Position numbers and translations under genes: made by a program. A model generated the notes under the pieces. That model did no database searches and was not told the DNA's origin. It saw only the letters and a list, made by a program, of their open reading frames with translations. Positions 27,373-39,645 of a stretch of 64,000 nt of DNA are shown piece after piece; within the stretch, counting starts at the first letter, position 1, and every line of letters begins with the position of its first letter. Source of the DNA: Hormiphora californensis (lineage: Eukaryota; Ctenophora; Tentaculata; Cydippida; Pleurobrachiidae); assembly GCA_020137815.1 (NCBI GenBank), contig CM035351.1, positions 5,507,792-5,571,791 of the forward strand. Direction: 5' to 3'.

Positions 27373-27851
27373 TACTGCCTTCCCCCCATTTTTACTGTAA
27401 CATTGAGTAACTAACAGTGGATATAATCAAAATTTAACATTTATTGTAAGATTGGTGTGTCAACCTTGTAGGGAAATAGATGGAGTTATATGAGCAAATA
27501 TGGAGATATTGAGATAAAGAGTTATGTATCTGTATTGTCTGTAGTTCTCATCTTTCTCTGCGAAGATATAATATTGTCTTAATACTAGAGAATATCTCAT
27601 GTAACCATGGTAAATGAAATAATGTTACTCGTGAGATGTTGTAATTGTTTGTCGATACTCCCACTGTATTTTTGTTGTTGTTGAGCAATAAAAGATTGAA
27701 GTAGTCATGATCTACCGAGCTTTTGTCCCTCTTGATTCGCTTGAAAATGTCTCTCGTCCTACGAGATTGCCATATTCAGACTATTAGTCTTTACTTCGCC
27801 TCATCGTTACTCTCTCACGAGAAAAGTGCACATGTGAAAACTTCATCCTAA

Positions 27852-28354
<503 letters not shown>

Positions 28355-28491
28355 TTCTCCTCATCTTCACTGGCACGACCATACCACATGTGTGAGACTC
28401 TACCGGAAGCGACGCGCCCATGACACAAACTCTACGACACAATATATATGTGCTACAATGACCATTGAGAGTAAATTATGACCGGGTGAGG

Positions 28492-29045
28492 CGGGGGGGG
28501 GGGATCAACACTTAACTACATGACACTCATGCCAGTTAGGGTGGGTGGGTGTACGAGGGGTCCGGCAGTTAAGTTTTACACTTAACTGCCTAAAAATAGG
28601 GGGTCTAGGGGTGTTTATATGGTGAAAATTTAAATAACTGCGCTTAATGGCCGATTTTTTGAAGTTTTCAACCCCCTTTTTCGCGCGCTCGTTATTTTTT
28701 GTGCACCTATCACATGTGTGTGGCGAACATTTTTTACGCATGCCACTCTAAGTGTCTCATACTAACCAATTCGGAATTCGGATCCGTTACCTAAACTGGT
28801 CTGTGTTGTTCTTAGTGATGGCAGTTGATTTTAGACACAATATATAAGTCTCTCCGTGTCTTTCGTGCTATTTTTAGCTCCCTTTTAGCTAGATTTGGGG
28901 GGTGGGTCTACATTTTCAGATGTGACGGCAGTTAAATTTGGCACTTAAGTGCAAAATATGTGGGGGGTGGTGGGTGTCAAAAAATTTTTGAAAATTTGGC
29001 AGTTATCGGCATGAGTATCATGCAGTTAAGTGTTGATCCCCCCCC
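28492..29045. mobile_element. 554-bp hAT-like MITE with 8-bp target duplication
   Basis: The element starts CGGGGGGG then GATCAACACTTAACTACATG, and ends GCAGTTAAGTGTTGATC then a C run. The duplicated flank GGGTGAGG is present on both sides (28484-28491 and 29046-29053). The inner arms also pair (GGCATGAGTATCATG / CATGACACTCATGCC). It has no ORF. An 8-bp duplication is typical of hAT elements (known). A related end fragment occurs near 58965-59005. Confidence 0.82.
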
Positions 29046-29813
29046 GGGTGAGGGTATTCATTATTCACCCTGATAGCCTACTTGCTATGTCATAAGTGGT
29101 GGAATTCGAGCCTTCAGGGACGTTTACGGTCCTCTTTTATAAGGGTACAATATGCCGCTTGGTAGTTTATGGGAAGACGTTGTGACGATGTGAATATATT
29201 TCCTGTTAATGCAACCGTTAGGAATTTCTGCTGATGCAATAGTGACCTATGAAAATCTCCCACCCCGTTTCTCTCTCTAACTCTCTAACTCTCTTTCTCT
29301 CTCTTTTCTCTCTATAAACTCTCTTTCTCTCTCTTTTCTCTCTTAAACTCTATCCTCCTCTCTCTCACCTAATTCTCTCGGTAAACAAACCAACATCTTC
29401 CTGTAAATCTCTAGCTTGCTTCACTGTCTCTTCTTGCAGCTGTGCAAGATGCAGCTACCACTGTTTTTCTAGCTTGTTTTACACACCTCAATTGTTAATA
29501 GACCGAATTGATTAGGTTTAAAAGCTGTGACAATATATTGAGTCATCGGAACTTAGCCGAATCTGCACCGACCACTGGCCAAACCGGATACAATATAATA
29601 CACATATTTTATGCGGTAATGTTGTTTGTGGTAGAGACCACAAATGTCCCACATTGTTGTGTGCACTGTATAACACACTTACACACATGAGCTGCATCTT
29701 TAGTACTATTGTGGTTAGAAAACTCTCTATTTGCTTGCGGTCGCTAGTGCAGGACCACTATATATGTCAGCTGTGTTCATTCTTAAAACATGATGACGTC
29801 ACATATCGTCTTT

Positions 29814-29922
29814 CAGGAACCGACCGAAACAAATAAATAACCAATCAGAACTCGTTATTTAGGTCACGTGACTGGTTATCAGCCAATCAGGGACCAGTAT
29901 TTCCTGATTCGGTCGGTTCCTG
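29814..29922. mobile_element. MITE copy B, complete, 109 bp, with 8-bp target duplication
   Basis: CAGGAACCGACCGAAAC at the left is mirrored by TTCGGTCGGTTCCTG-type sequence at the right. The flank TCGTCTTT is duplicated exactly (29806-29813 and 29923-29930). The body contains two CCAAT boxes (ACCAATCAG, AGCCAATCAG) and a central GTCACGTGAC palindrome. This copy defines the family. Confidence 0.92.
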
Positions 29923-31557
29923 TCGTCTTTATTATGATTATTCTAGGAGGGGGTACGTATTAATCAGTAATTACTGTGTAGGTCGATATATAATACATTT
30001 AACCGTCGTACTGAAGAAATTAGAAAAAGGGAGGAGACAGAGAGCAAAATTTTTCCAAACATAGAAAGAAAAGAGCCGGTTTTGAATTTTAATTCGGTGC
30101 TGGTTTTGATTTCTGGACTTACACTGGCGCGGCTCGTTTTCCAGGTAAGAGTACATAGATGTAAAGACAAGGAGAGTGGGCTAAATAGATAGAGAGGAAG
30201 GGAGATAGAGAGATAGGGAGATAGAGAGAGAGGTGAGGGAGATTTAGGGAAATTCTATACGTTCAATTTCAAATCGCAACTAATTATTTCTTGGTCAATT
30301 GTAGCCACGTCTGGCATCCTTCTTTAATTTTTTTTTATATCTATGTTTCTCTCTCGCTATCTCTCTTCCTCCATCACCATCTCTCTCCCTCTCTATTTCT
30401 TTCTCTCATTTTCATATATCATCTTCATCGCCAATCAACAATTTTATTTTGGGCTGACCTTGCATTTTCTTTTATATTTCTTGACAGAATGAATTATACC
30501 TCGTGGCCTTTGTTATACGCAGTTCATGCCATTATATGATGATAATATTAACACATGCCCACAACATTCAAATTCCAACCAACTAGACTGCAAGCATTGT
30601 ATTGCGTAACTAAACCGTCCAGATATCTAGTATCTATCTATCTATCTACAGAGTGCCTGTATAACAAGAGATAATTCTTGCTCTAGGTACTACAACTTTG
30701 GTTACGAAGTCACCCCTATTATTGCATATAGGGGTGACAATACCGCCTACCTAAAAATGAAAATTTACGGGACCTTCTCATAAAAAGTTATCGAAAACTT
30801 GTCTAAAACCTATCTAAAACGTATGGTACTAGTTTGTATAGTAACCAGGACCTGAATTCTACAGAAAGTAACGACCGGTAGCGATTACACCACATGTTTA
30901 ACAACAGAGGTGTGTCGCATAACTCCTTATATGGGCATAAAATTCCAATCTTGTGGAATTTTTTCTGACTCGACTATAGCTTAGTTATCAATGAATCCAC
31001 CTCTAATACCTTTGGAATGGCATTTTGCACATTTCTGAAGGTTTTTGTAGCCAAATTCCAGCATCTTCATAGTTTTCCAAAAACAAAAACAGTGTTAATG
31101 GCCAAAATATCGAAAAATTCCGGTATGTAATGGTAGCTCAGACAATTTCCTCGGTATGTTCAAAAAATTAGAACTTTCTGTTTTGTAGTTTGGACACAGG
31201 AATTTTTTTCCCGCCGTACAAGCGATATTATTACCCCTCCGTGAGCTAGCGCAGAGGGGGAATTTCATTACCAAACTACAACTAAACCTTCCAGCTAGTC
31301 TACTATGAATTGCAATTAGGCTGAGCCCTGGTAAATATCTCGTACTTGAGCCTACAGCTACATCCCTCTCTTTCTTGGTTTTATATTCCTCTCCATTCCC
31401 CAACTCATTTTCTTGCAGCTGTGCCCTTCACACACTCGAGCTCTATAACACTCGACTCCGAGCTGCCTGAAAATCTCCCTTTGCCTCTTGGGATCTTGTA
31501 AAAGATCTACACTTTGCTACATGAACGAATCTCGTTTCTAACCCCGCTCTCCTTCGT

Positions 31558-34500
31558 ATGATAGTGAAATATGGCTCACTGAACAGGGATACAATGTTTT
31601 ATAACACGATGGAGGCATGTCACCACGACCACGAAATAATCGAACCGAGATGCAGCAAGAGCCTAACTGTAACTACTTCCATTGTCCTTGCTTTCCTAGT
31701 CCTCCTAACCGCCATAACTAACATCATCACTCTTAGGTGAGTGAGCACGATCCACCGTATATGCAATGTGTTTGTGGCTTGCATCTCTGATTGAACTTTG
31801 AAGTCGTGTGGTTCATGTGTCGGCGGTTTGCTTACAAAGTTTATCTGTACAGTTTCCATGACAACATGTTTACCATTTTCTCAACAAGGCATTTGTCTCC
31901 ATGGCAACAACCATTCTCTCAACAGGGCATTTCTGAAGATGAAACACAGCGCGAACAACACCTTCTTCATAAACCTCGCTCTAGTATACACACTGGTTGC
32001 CGTGATAGTCCAGCCCTTCTCGATGTACCTTGTGGGAGTGCAGACACTCCAGGAACCTCTTCCTTCCATAGCAGCCGTGCTCTGTCAAATTACCGGGGCT
32101 ACATTTGAGGTAGCGATCTATACCTCCCTCTTCTCTCTCACTTCCATCAGCCTCGATAGGTAAGCATCAGGAACCGACCGAAACAAGTAAACAACCAATC
32201 AGAGCTCGTTATTTAGGTCTCGTGACTGGTTATCAGCCAATCAGGGACCAGTATTTCCTGATTCGGTCGGTTCCTGGTAAGCATGATCTAGTAACTTCGC
32301 TTAAATCTAAGTTATCGATTATATCGATAAAACCCCGAAGCCATGCTGTTAACATAATATTCTCAGCATATTTAAATTAGCATAATTTACAACCCGTGAC
32401 CGGCGTGCCGAGACGTGAGCATGGTTAAAGATTAATTAACATGTCAATAACTTAAATAACTATCTCGTCTCGCCACAAAACCATATACCTGCATCTCCTT
32501 AATTGTCATACCTGCATTCCTACGTCAAACAAGCTTGATAATCACAAGAAATTTAGAAAAACTCTTAGCTGCATGGATTCCCCGACGCTTAAACCACGTT
32601 TCCAACGTCCCTCTCTTTCTGTCAGGTATGCGATAGTTTTTCATCCACTCAAGTACAAATGCCAGATAAACCGTACTAAGGTTCTCATCTGGAACGGAAT
32701 TTGTTGGCTCGGTGTTTGTATCATGATCATCCCCGTGGCAACGAGTTTCGCAGTTTCCACGACAACCCTTCGCATCTTCTCAACCCACAATTCTACAACC
32801 GTCTGCCAGGGACGCTACTGGTTCATGGTACGTGTTATTTGCAGTGTTATATTTGTACGTCATTATTATGTGATTGAGGGATTGTGTGCTGATCGCTAAA
32901 TCATATACAGAATCATAGAAACCGAGAGATGATTTATTTTCCTTTTAATCCTGTGTGATTTTGTTTGTGCATGGCGCCATAGCAACCCCCACTCTAACCA
33001 CAGTCGCAGATATCACATCCACACCAGGATCCGGAGCAACCCTACAGCCGGGACAACCACATCTTCATCTACCTCCTAGCCTCAATCTACATCGCCTTCT
33101 TCTGCCTCTCCCTGGCACCGAACTTGGCTGTCATAGCGAAACTAAACCGATCTAACTACAAGCTAGAGTCTGCCATTACGAACTCTCTGCCGCCTCATGG
33201 ACCACCATCCAGAGATGGCAGTCATTCTAGGTGAGTTAATTAGCTAATTAGTATCTAATTACTAAGGCAATTACACTGAATAACTGAGTTATGAGATTAG
33301 TCATTATTTTTTGGCACCAGTCATTTAGTTTAATTTTAAATGACCGGCGACGATTTCTGTCCAGTTTCTAATTTATCCACAGCTTTCTCTTTTGCATACG
33401 TCAGGTTATATTGACAATTACTGAATCTAATTCCCCCAGCCTAACTGATCTTCCTGGAGAGGAATTGTCCACGACCCCCACGTCCCTCGTCCCATCTATA
33501 TCCAGCTGCTACGACGGTATGAAAGCAGTCTCTCCCTCTTCACCCCTAATCGAACGTCCAGCTATTCCAGGCGCCAAGAGGAGTAGCAGGAAAAACTCTG
33601 CTCTCGTTTCCAAAAGTTCCTCCCGGAAGTCCCTATCAACGCCAGCCTTGAAACTTCCGACGGGCTCTGCAGTCAAGAAGTTATCCTTTGCAGATATGCC
33701 CAAGTCTATGTCAGCTGCGTCAATTACCTCGTCACCCAGGCAACCTCCAGCGGAGGACCCTCTTAAAGGAGTGCATGCTCTGGAGCGAATAGCCTCGAGG
33801 AATAAATTCCAGGCCTCCGTCAAATCGAGCATGAGAAAGGTAATTTTGATGATCTAGATGTAGCAAGATAACATATATATCCATCAAACCAGTCAATTGG
33901 ACTCCTTCGAGAGCAAGCTATTAAGTATTTCGACGAGTTTACTCACACAGCATTCAGATCACTTGAAACTACTTCCCCGATTTAAGGTCTCGAACGCGAA
34001 TACGTTCATAATACGAGATACGAGAGCAGTTAGTCAACGGAAAACACAGCAAGCACACATCAGGAGGAAAAAGCAAAGATCTATAGTGTTCACCCTTATC
34101 ATGATGTGTCTGGTAGGTGCCGTAATTATATCAATTAATTACTAATTTGTTATTAATTTTAGTTAATGTTATATTCCGTCCAAGTTATAAATGTTTTCGT
34201 TTACTATTACGCGGGGTAATTAGAATCAGAATCGTTTACAAATTCTCCATACTTGAACCCAGATCTGTGAATCTATGATTTGATTCTGTGAATGTCTCTC
34301 TCCCAGCCAATATCCATGTACATTTCAAAGCACTCGAACATATATTCTTTTGTATTGTCCAATATGGGAGAGCCTGAACAAGTTCTCTTTTGTCTCAACT
34401 TTTACATCAGGCTTTGTCTCAGCTGGCACTCACTCGCCGCCTCTCTGTCTAGATATACTTAACAGACATGCAAAACTACTTAGAAAAATCAATCACCGAT

Positions 34501-35036
34501 CCTCGAAATATTTATTGAACTTCCCCTACGATGTTACAATGAGAATGGTATTGACTATTCAATAAAACAACCAATCAGAAGTCGTTATTTAGGTCACGTG
34601 ACTGGTTATCAGCCAATCAGGGACTAGTATTTCCTGATTCGGTCGGTTCCTGACAATGAGAATGGTATTGACTATTCAATAAAAACTGCCGCCGGGAGGA
34701 GAACTATCTAACCTCCTGTCTCTCCTGCAGGTGTGTCTAATGAGTACCGGCCTCTACGGAGTGGCTGTATTTACTGTCAACCTAAGGGAACACGATCACT
34801 CCTCTATCATCACCATGTACATCAACTTCTTCGCGCCGTTTCTAATGTTTCTGGGAATGCTAGCAATACCGACCATTCATTTTTGGCGGAATGCCAACCT
34901 TCGCCGGACAATTCGGGTTCAGTGGCATCAAACGTGTAACTGGTTAACAGGAAATGATAGACATGTGATAAAAAACACAAACACAACGACAATTACATCA
35001 CGTATTTCACGTTACAGCATGACATTTTGGAGTTAG
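31558..35036 (+). CDS. class A (rhodopsin-like) G-protein-coupled receptor, 7 exons
   Basis: Exons: 31558-31736, 31926-32159, 32626-32827, 33004-33230, 33440-33839 (or 33383-33839, same frame), 33951-34112, 34731-35036. Phases agree, giving about 569 aa (588 with the longer exon 5). TM1 is VTTSIVLAFLVLLTAITNII. TM2 is NTFFINLALVYTLVAVIV. TM3 ends SLDRY, the class A DRY motif at residues 137-139, with intron 2 splitting the Arg codon. TM4 is CWLGVCIMIIPVATSFAV and TM5 is IFIYLLASIYIAFFCLSL. A long Ser/Lys-rich third loop (about 190 aa) precedes TM6 (SIVFTLIMMCLVCLMSTGLY) and TM7 (INFFAPFLMFLGMLAIPTIHF). The usual NPxxY is replaced by IPTIHF and TM6 lacks CWxP. The ligand is unknown. It is a plasma-membrane receptor, probably of a lineage-specific group. 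Confidence 0.85.
32168..32276. mobile_element. MITE copy C, complete, inserted at a splice donor
   Basis: The 109-bp element runs from CAGGAACCGACCGA to TCGGTCGGTTCCTG. Its target duplication GTAAGCAT (32160-32167 and 32277-32284) is exactly the first eight bases of GPCR intron 2, so the 5' splice site now exists in two copies, one on each side of the element. Confidence 0.93.
34568..34652. mobile_element. MITE copy D, left end lost, flanked by a 32-bp direct repeat
   Basis: The body from CAACCAATCAG to GGTCGGTTCCTG is present, but the left CAGGAACCGACC terminus is missing. The 32 bases at 34536-34567 (starting ACAATGAGAATGG) recur exactly at 34653-34684. It lies in the intron before the last GPCR exon. 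Confidence 0.85.
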
Positions 35037-35179
35037 GATATTGGTGATTGATTTAGGATTGGATTATGAAGATTTTTAGAGAAAAATGCGTGTCTTTTAA
35101 ACGATTTTCACTGCAATTTCTCTTTCAAAATTGAGGAAATTGACAACTTTAACAGCAATCAGCTGAAAGGAGTAGGATC

Positions 35180-35243
<64 letters not shown>

Positions 35244-35844
35244 AAGGAGAGAAAGAGAGAGAACTGCTTATAGAAATCAAGGGAGGGGAGGATTAAATGT
35301 CTGACTAATAGGATCACAAGCTATGGCACCGTGACGCACCTCAGTCACATTGTACACTTCTCTAGTCCGAATCCGAATTCCGAATCCTATCTCAGCATCT
35401 AAAGAAAGATCTTACATCATACACCATTTGTGCTGCATCTCGGACCCGTAACGGTCCATTCTAGATAAGTGCAATGTTAATGGTATGATATCACCATCAT
35501 GCATTATTGTATATTTGGGTACAGACTACGTATTCAGAGTGCTCCTCCACCGAGCTGGCAATTGTCCAGATTTAATGGACAATTGTCACTCTGGTAGGTT
35601 TTCCCTGATCTGTGTATTAGTTGCGAGGAACCTACGTACTATATTTAGCATAAATATACCCTACAGTGTGTCAGCAACGTGCATTAATTGAGATAAATTC
35701 ATCCTTACTTTGTATCCCTCTCTCTCATATTTAATCGCAATTCCTTTCCCCACCATCACGCTGCTTTCATAGCGTATGTAACATGCTCCTAATGCTTGAT
35801 GTGATGTCAGTACACGAGCAGCAGGTCATTACAATTTATGTTTG

Positions 35845-35925
<81 letters not shown>

Positions 35926-36168
35926 CCCTCTCAGTCTGTATAAATATCAAGATCAGTGATGTGACGCTTACAAAGTCCTGGCTGGTTACATGTCCCAATT
36001 ACAAGCGACAAAGCTGATCCCAACATCTCGTCTGCCTTATCCTAGTATCGTTGCCATGACAACCAAAATTCATACCTCGAATGATTTTCCTGTTCCTCTT
36101 AGAAACAGTATTGTTTGTTTTGCTCAATTGTTTAACTTTGCTTTGTTCTCATTCATTCCTTTTTTATC
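35037..36168. other. intergenic, GA and TC tracts only
   Basis: It contains a (GA)n run at about 35187-35240 and a (TC)n run at about 35850-35923. No gene is recognised. Non-coding upstream exons of the following gene could be present. Confidence 0.45.
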
Positions 36169-37109
36169 ATGGCCAGACTTCATCGACCAATGAACCACTA
36201 CAAACACTGTCTAAAGAGGAATGAAGCTCTAGAAAAGGAACAACGGCGTCAGTCCATCAACCTGGACCAGAGGAAAAGCGAAATATCACGATCATACGAT
36301 TCAGATCTCTCTAAGTTACAGGTGACGCTCCAGTTACAGATTTGGAACCGGGCGTCAGTTTCCTGATGGGAGATTCCTGACGTGAGATTCCTGATGGCAG
36401 ATTCCCGATTGAACCATGCTGCGCGTCATAATTTACAATGCGTGACTAAATTTACAGCTAGAATGAATGGGGAGTTGAGCAGGATTCATTGTCAGCAGTG
36501 TCCAAAAATTCTCCCATCAGGAAACTGACGCCCGGTTCCAAATCTGTAACTGGTCCCTTAGTCTGCTTAGTGCTTGACTTTCTTTGATTGAAACGATGTT
36601 TCATCGAAGCTCGATCATCGAACAATTACACCACCTTCCATTTAGAAACATCTGGTGCAATATCGGAGACGTCAGTTTACCGGCTGTACGGACGAAACCG
36701 TGAGATCTGCCCCGAACCTTCGAAGTATCTCGCCCGCATTTGGCCAAGCTCGGAGACACTCAACAACAGTACTGATCCCTGTTAAGGCCAGTAATGCCAC
36801 TGCCAGGAGTAGGGCAACTTCCCCGCAAGATAGTAAACAGGTTAATTTCGAGACATTTAATAACAGTTAAGCAACTTCCATTTGATATAACACCAATCCC
36901 CCAATCAGGAGACGACGAGTCCTCAATTGAAGGTCAAGGCGAAGCGAACGAGAAGTCGATCATTGGGCCTCAATAAAGAGGAGGAGAAGGAGGTCAGGTC
37001 GTTCATGGATCGAAATATAGGATCTACTACTACGGTGGATGTCATAACGCAACACGATGCAGTTGTGCTCTCAAATATTCCGTCTCTAATCGTAACGTGT
37101 GAGGACTGA
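36169..37109 (+). CDS. unrecognised basic, helical protein, 3 exons, about 182 aa
   Basis: Exons 36169-36321, 36646-36840 and 36909-37109 are all phase 0 with GT-AG introns and sum to 549 nt. Residues about 10-60 are strongly charged and likely coiled coil (KRNEALEKEQRRQ, LDQRKSEISRSYDSDLSKLQ, KHLVQYRRRQF). A Ser/Thr/Arg-rich middle follows (RSAPNLRSISPAFGQARRHS), then a KVKAKRTRSRSLGLNKEEEK block resembling a nuclear-localisation or basic patch, and a short hydrophobic tail. I do not recognise the family. A resemblance to vertebrate CCDC190-type proteins is only a guess from the N-terminal charge pattern. The start is the first in-frame ATG, but an upstream exon cannot be excluded. Confidence 0.6.
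36330..36553. mobile_element. 224-bp MITE with 42-bp perfect terminal inverted repeats
   Basis: The left arm begins CCAGTTACAGATTTGGAACC and the right arm ends GGTTCCAAATCTGTAACTGG. The complementarity is exact for about 42 bp to CTGATGGGA / TCCCATCAG. It begins 8 nt after the 5' splice site of the previous exon (intron starts at 36322). No clear target duplication is seen. Confidence 0.88.
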
Positions 37110-37421
37110 ACCTGAGTATCGTATGCATTATATATTATGACTGAATACGGGAGAGATAAAAGTGAAGGAGACTGAAAGAATGATCACGGATACTGAGAAA
37201 TTAGGGAGATTTTGGTTGTGATTTCTTGCACGTTCGATGTTCAATGGTTCATACCATCTTAAATTGATGGCCTGATATTTCGTAGTATTCATTCTTAACA
37301 AGACGTAGTTTTGGTGCGTACAACAAATCTTAAAACTCACAACAATCCATCACAATCATGAAATCCCCGCGTTACAAACACACTAAAACTCGGCTAGAGC
37401 ATGCACACACACAAACTCTTA
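37110..37421. other. intergenic between convergent genes
   Basis: Only 312 bp separate the stop of the plus-strand gene from the stop of the minus-strand lipid transfer gene, so both 3' UTRs must share this space. No other feature is seen. Confidence 0.5.
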
Positions 37422-39081
37422 CTACTTGAGCTGAAGGAGGCTGTGTTCACTGAAAAGATGCTGTACAGAATTGTAGACTCGTCGGATGATGGCAACTAGC
37501 CAGGGAAGGTTATCGGCTCCTCCTACTTGGTCCAGGAGTGTGGTTCGGGTGGGGAGAGTGTACATAGCACCCCCTACTGTCTTCCGTATCAACCATGTGT
37601 GGTGGGCTGCCAAGGTACCACTGAGGGGGTGAATAGGATTACAGTTAGATATTAGAGCGAGGTTACAATTATCGGGTTTCTATAAAACCATGCCAATGGA
37701 TTACCATCCCAAAACCCTTTCTCACGAGAAGCCCGGTAAACCTTGTCCAGACCATGTCTCGTGCGAGTATGAACAAAACAAAGGAATGTCCGATTATTTT
37801 AAACTATTTTAATCCGAGAGAATTACATATTTATGATCATCTTCTATGTTACACCCACCCACACAACTGGTGTGAACAATGGAAACAACGATATACACAC
37901 TACCCCACCTGCAGTCTCTACCAAAGTTACATACTTGTAGGCATCCCAAACAGGATTAACAAGACTCTCCTCTGACGCCTCATAGATCGCATTCATAAAT
38001 TCAGCCACGAACTCTGAAATGTATGGGATAGGATAAAATTGGTCACCAATAGCACAAAAATAATAACTTATGTGGGACTTATGTAGTGGAATTATTCCAC
38101 TATTGGATCTCTGATTTTCTAGCTAGAATACAATATCTGTCATGATCCCACCTACCGAGTGCTCTGTGTAACCGTAGCAACGTCCTGCATCCATTATCAC
38201 GTTCCTTAGCAACACACCCTGATTCTTTTTCATGTTTTATCATAGCCCGTACTGTCTGGTAACCATCTGGCTGGGAACCCGCCCTGGTTTCAAGTATGGA
38301 AATCTTCTGGGTGACATCTTTTGAGACAAATTTAAATACCTGTTGGTAAAATTTAAATAAATAGGTACATTAGTATATTGAACTCGATATATTGAAGTTA
38401 TAAAAAGAGGACTAGACCAAGGTTTGGGTTATTTCACTCACATTTCCGAGCATGGGGAAGATATTATTGAGCTCTAAGTAGGCGGCCAAATATCTATCCA
38501 ACTGAACATCCCCTTCCTCTCCCTCCAGACTGGTCTGGAACTCATTGCCGACCTGCGAGGGGAGAAGTTAGTTAAGAGGGGAGATGGATAGTTGAGAGAG
38601 GTAGAGAGATAGAACTACTGCGAGGGGAGAAGATTACTGCGAGGGGAGAAGATTACTGCGAGGGGAGAAGATAGTTAAGAGGGGAGATGGATAGAACTAC
38701 TGCGAGGGGAGAAGATTACTGCGAGGGGAGAAGGATAGTTAAGAGAGGTAGAGTCTAAACTAGAGAGATAGAACTACTGCGAGGGGAGAGGGATAGTTGA
38801 GAGGGGAGAGGGATAGTTGAGAGGGGTAGAGAGATAGAACTACTGCGAGGGGAGAAGATTACTGCGAGGGGAGAGGGATAGTTAAGAGAGGTAGAGAGAT
38901 TGAACTACTGCGAGGGGAGAAGAGGTAGAGATGCTCTGTCAGAGCACATATATTGGCCTGAGCATATAATTGGCCTGACAGAAAGCAAAAGTCACATATT
39001 GGCCTGACGGGACGGAAACTACAGATTACAGAAAGCAAAAGTAAGGTAAGTAGGTTTACATACCAAAGTCAAGTCCAACAT
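37422..39081 (-). CDS. CPTP: ceramide-1-phosphate transfer protein-like (GLTP fold)
   Basis: Exons (minus): tentative 39081-39064 (MLDLTL), then 38552-38442, 38339-38156, 38013-37935 and 37620-37422. Phases agree, for about 196 aa against about 214 in human CPTP (known). The four downstream exons are firm: EEGDVQLDRYLAAYLELN, then VFKFVSKDVTQKISILE, GCRTLLRLHRALEFVAEFM, LAAHHTWLIRKTVGGAMYTL and the CPTP-like end YNSVQHLFSEHSLLQLK. RLHRAL and HHTW hold the Arg and His that bind the phosphate head group in the family. It moves ceramide-1-phosphate between membranes in the cytosol. The first coding exon is the weak point: it is an 18-nt piece with a good GTATGT donor, and intron 1 is filled by a minisatellite. 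Confidence 0.85.
38553..38930. repeat. minisatellite of ACTGCGAGGGGAGAAG-type units
   Basis: Imperfect units containing CTGCGAGGGGAGAAGAT and GGATAGTTAAGAGGGG recur about a dozen times in CPTP intron 1. The unit begins at the intron/exon boundary itself: the 3' splice site sequence CTCGCAG on minus is part of the repeat, so decoy acceptors are present. Confidence 0.85.
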
Positions 39082-39148
39082 AAGGGTAAACGGTAGAAGT
39101 AGAGATTACACAACAGAGATGCTTCGCTCACACTCAGTTGAGTGATGT

Positions 39149-39236
39149 AAACAAGTAAACAACCAATCAGAACTCGTTATTTAGGTCACGTGACTGGTTA
39201 TCAGCCAATCAGGGACCAGTATTTCCTGATTCGGTA
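39149..39236. mobile_element. MITE copy E, both termini lost but flanking duplication kept
   Basis: The body AAACAAGTAAACAACCAATC through GTATTTCCTGATTCGGT is intact. The outer CAGGAACCGACC / GGTCGGTTCCTG ends are absent. AGTGATGT flanks both sides (39141-39148 and about 39238-39245). Confidence 0.8.
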
Positions 39237-39645
39237 GAGTGATGTATCTTAGAGATGTCAACTTGTAGGGTGAAGCTCACTGGTCATATACTGTTCCATT
39301 GCTATTGAAGAATGTAAATCGGTATCAAGATGTAGAATAGAAATTAATTAAAGATGATATAAATTGTATAGGGATAAAATAAACAAAATGGTAAAACTAA
39401 AATGGCTGGTTCCCTGAAAGAGCCGGGGACACTGCTACCCACTGTCAGGCCAATGCTCTGACCGCGGTTCTCAAGAATGAGAACAGGGCTACTGGCCAGG
39501 CCCCAACGATCTAACTGTTGTGATATGAGTTTGTGTACAACAGCTGAGTCCTGAGTTGCAGCGTCTCCTTTTCCAGGGAAGCATTCTATCATTATAAGTT
39601 AAAATTTAACTACAATAGTAAAATGCACACCCAAACATAAAACCA

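Noticed and set aside
32160-32626. GPCR intron 2 as a transposon-born intron (introner)
   Set aside because: The MITE is only 109 of 466 bp and its duplication lies at the donor only. The intron must predate the insertion.
39344-39592. 82-aa minus-strand ORF with ENRGQSIGLTVGS as an exon
   Set aside because: It has no recognisable family, matching splice partner or conserved pattern. A tRNA-derived SINE was also considered, but clear A and B boxes are not present.
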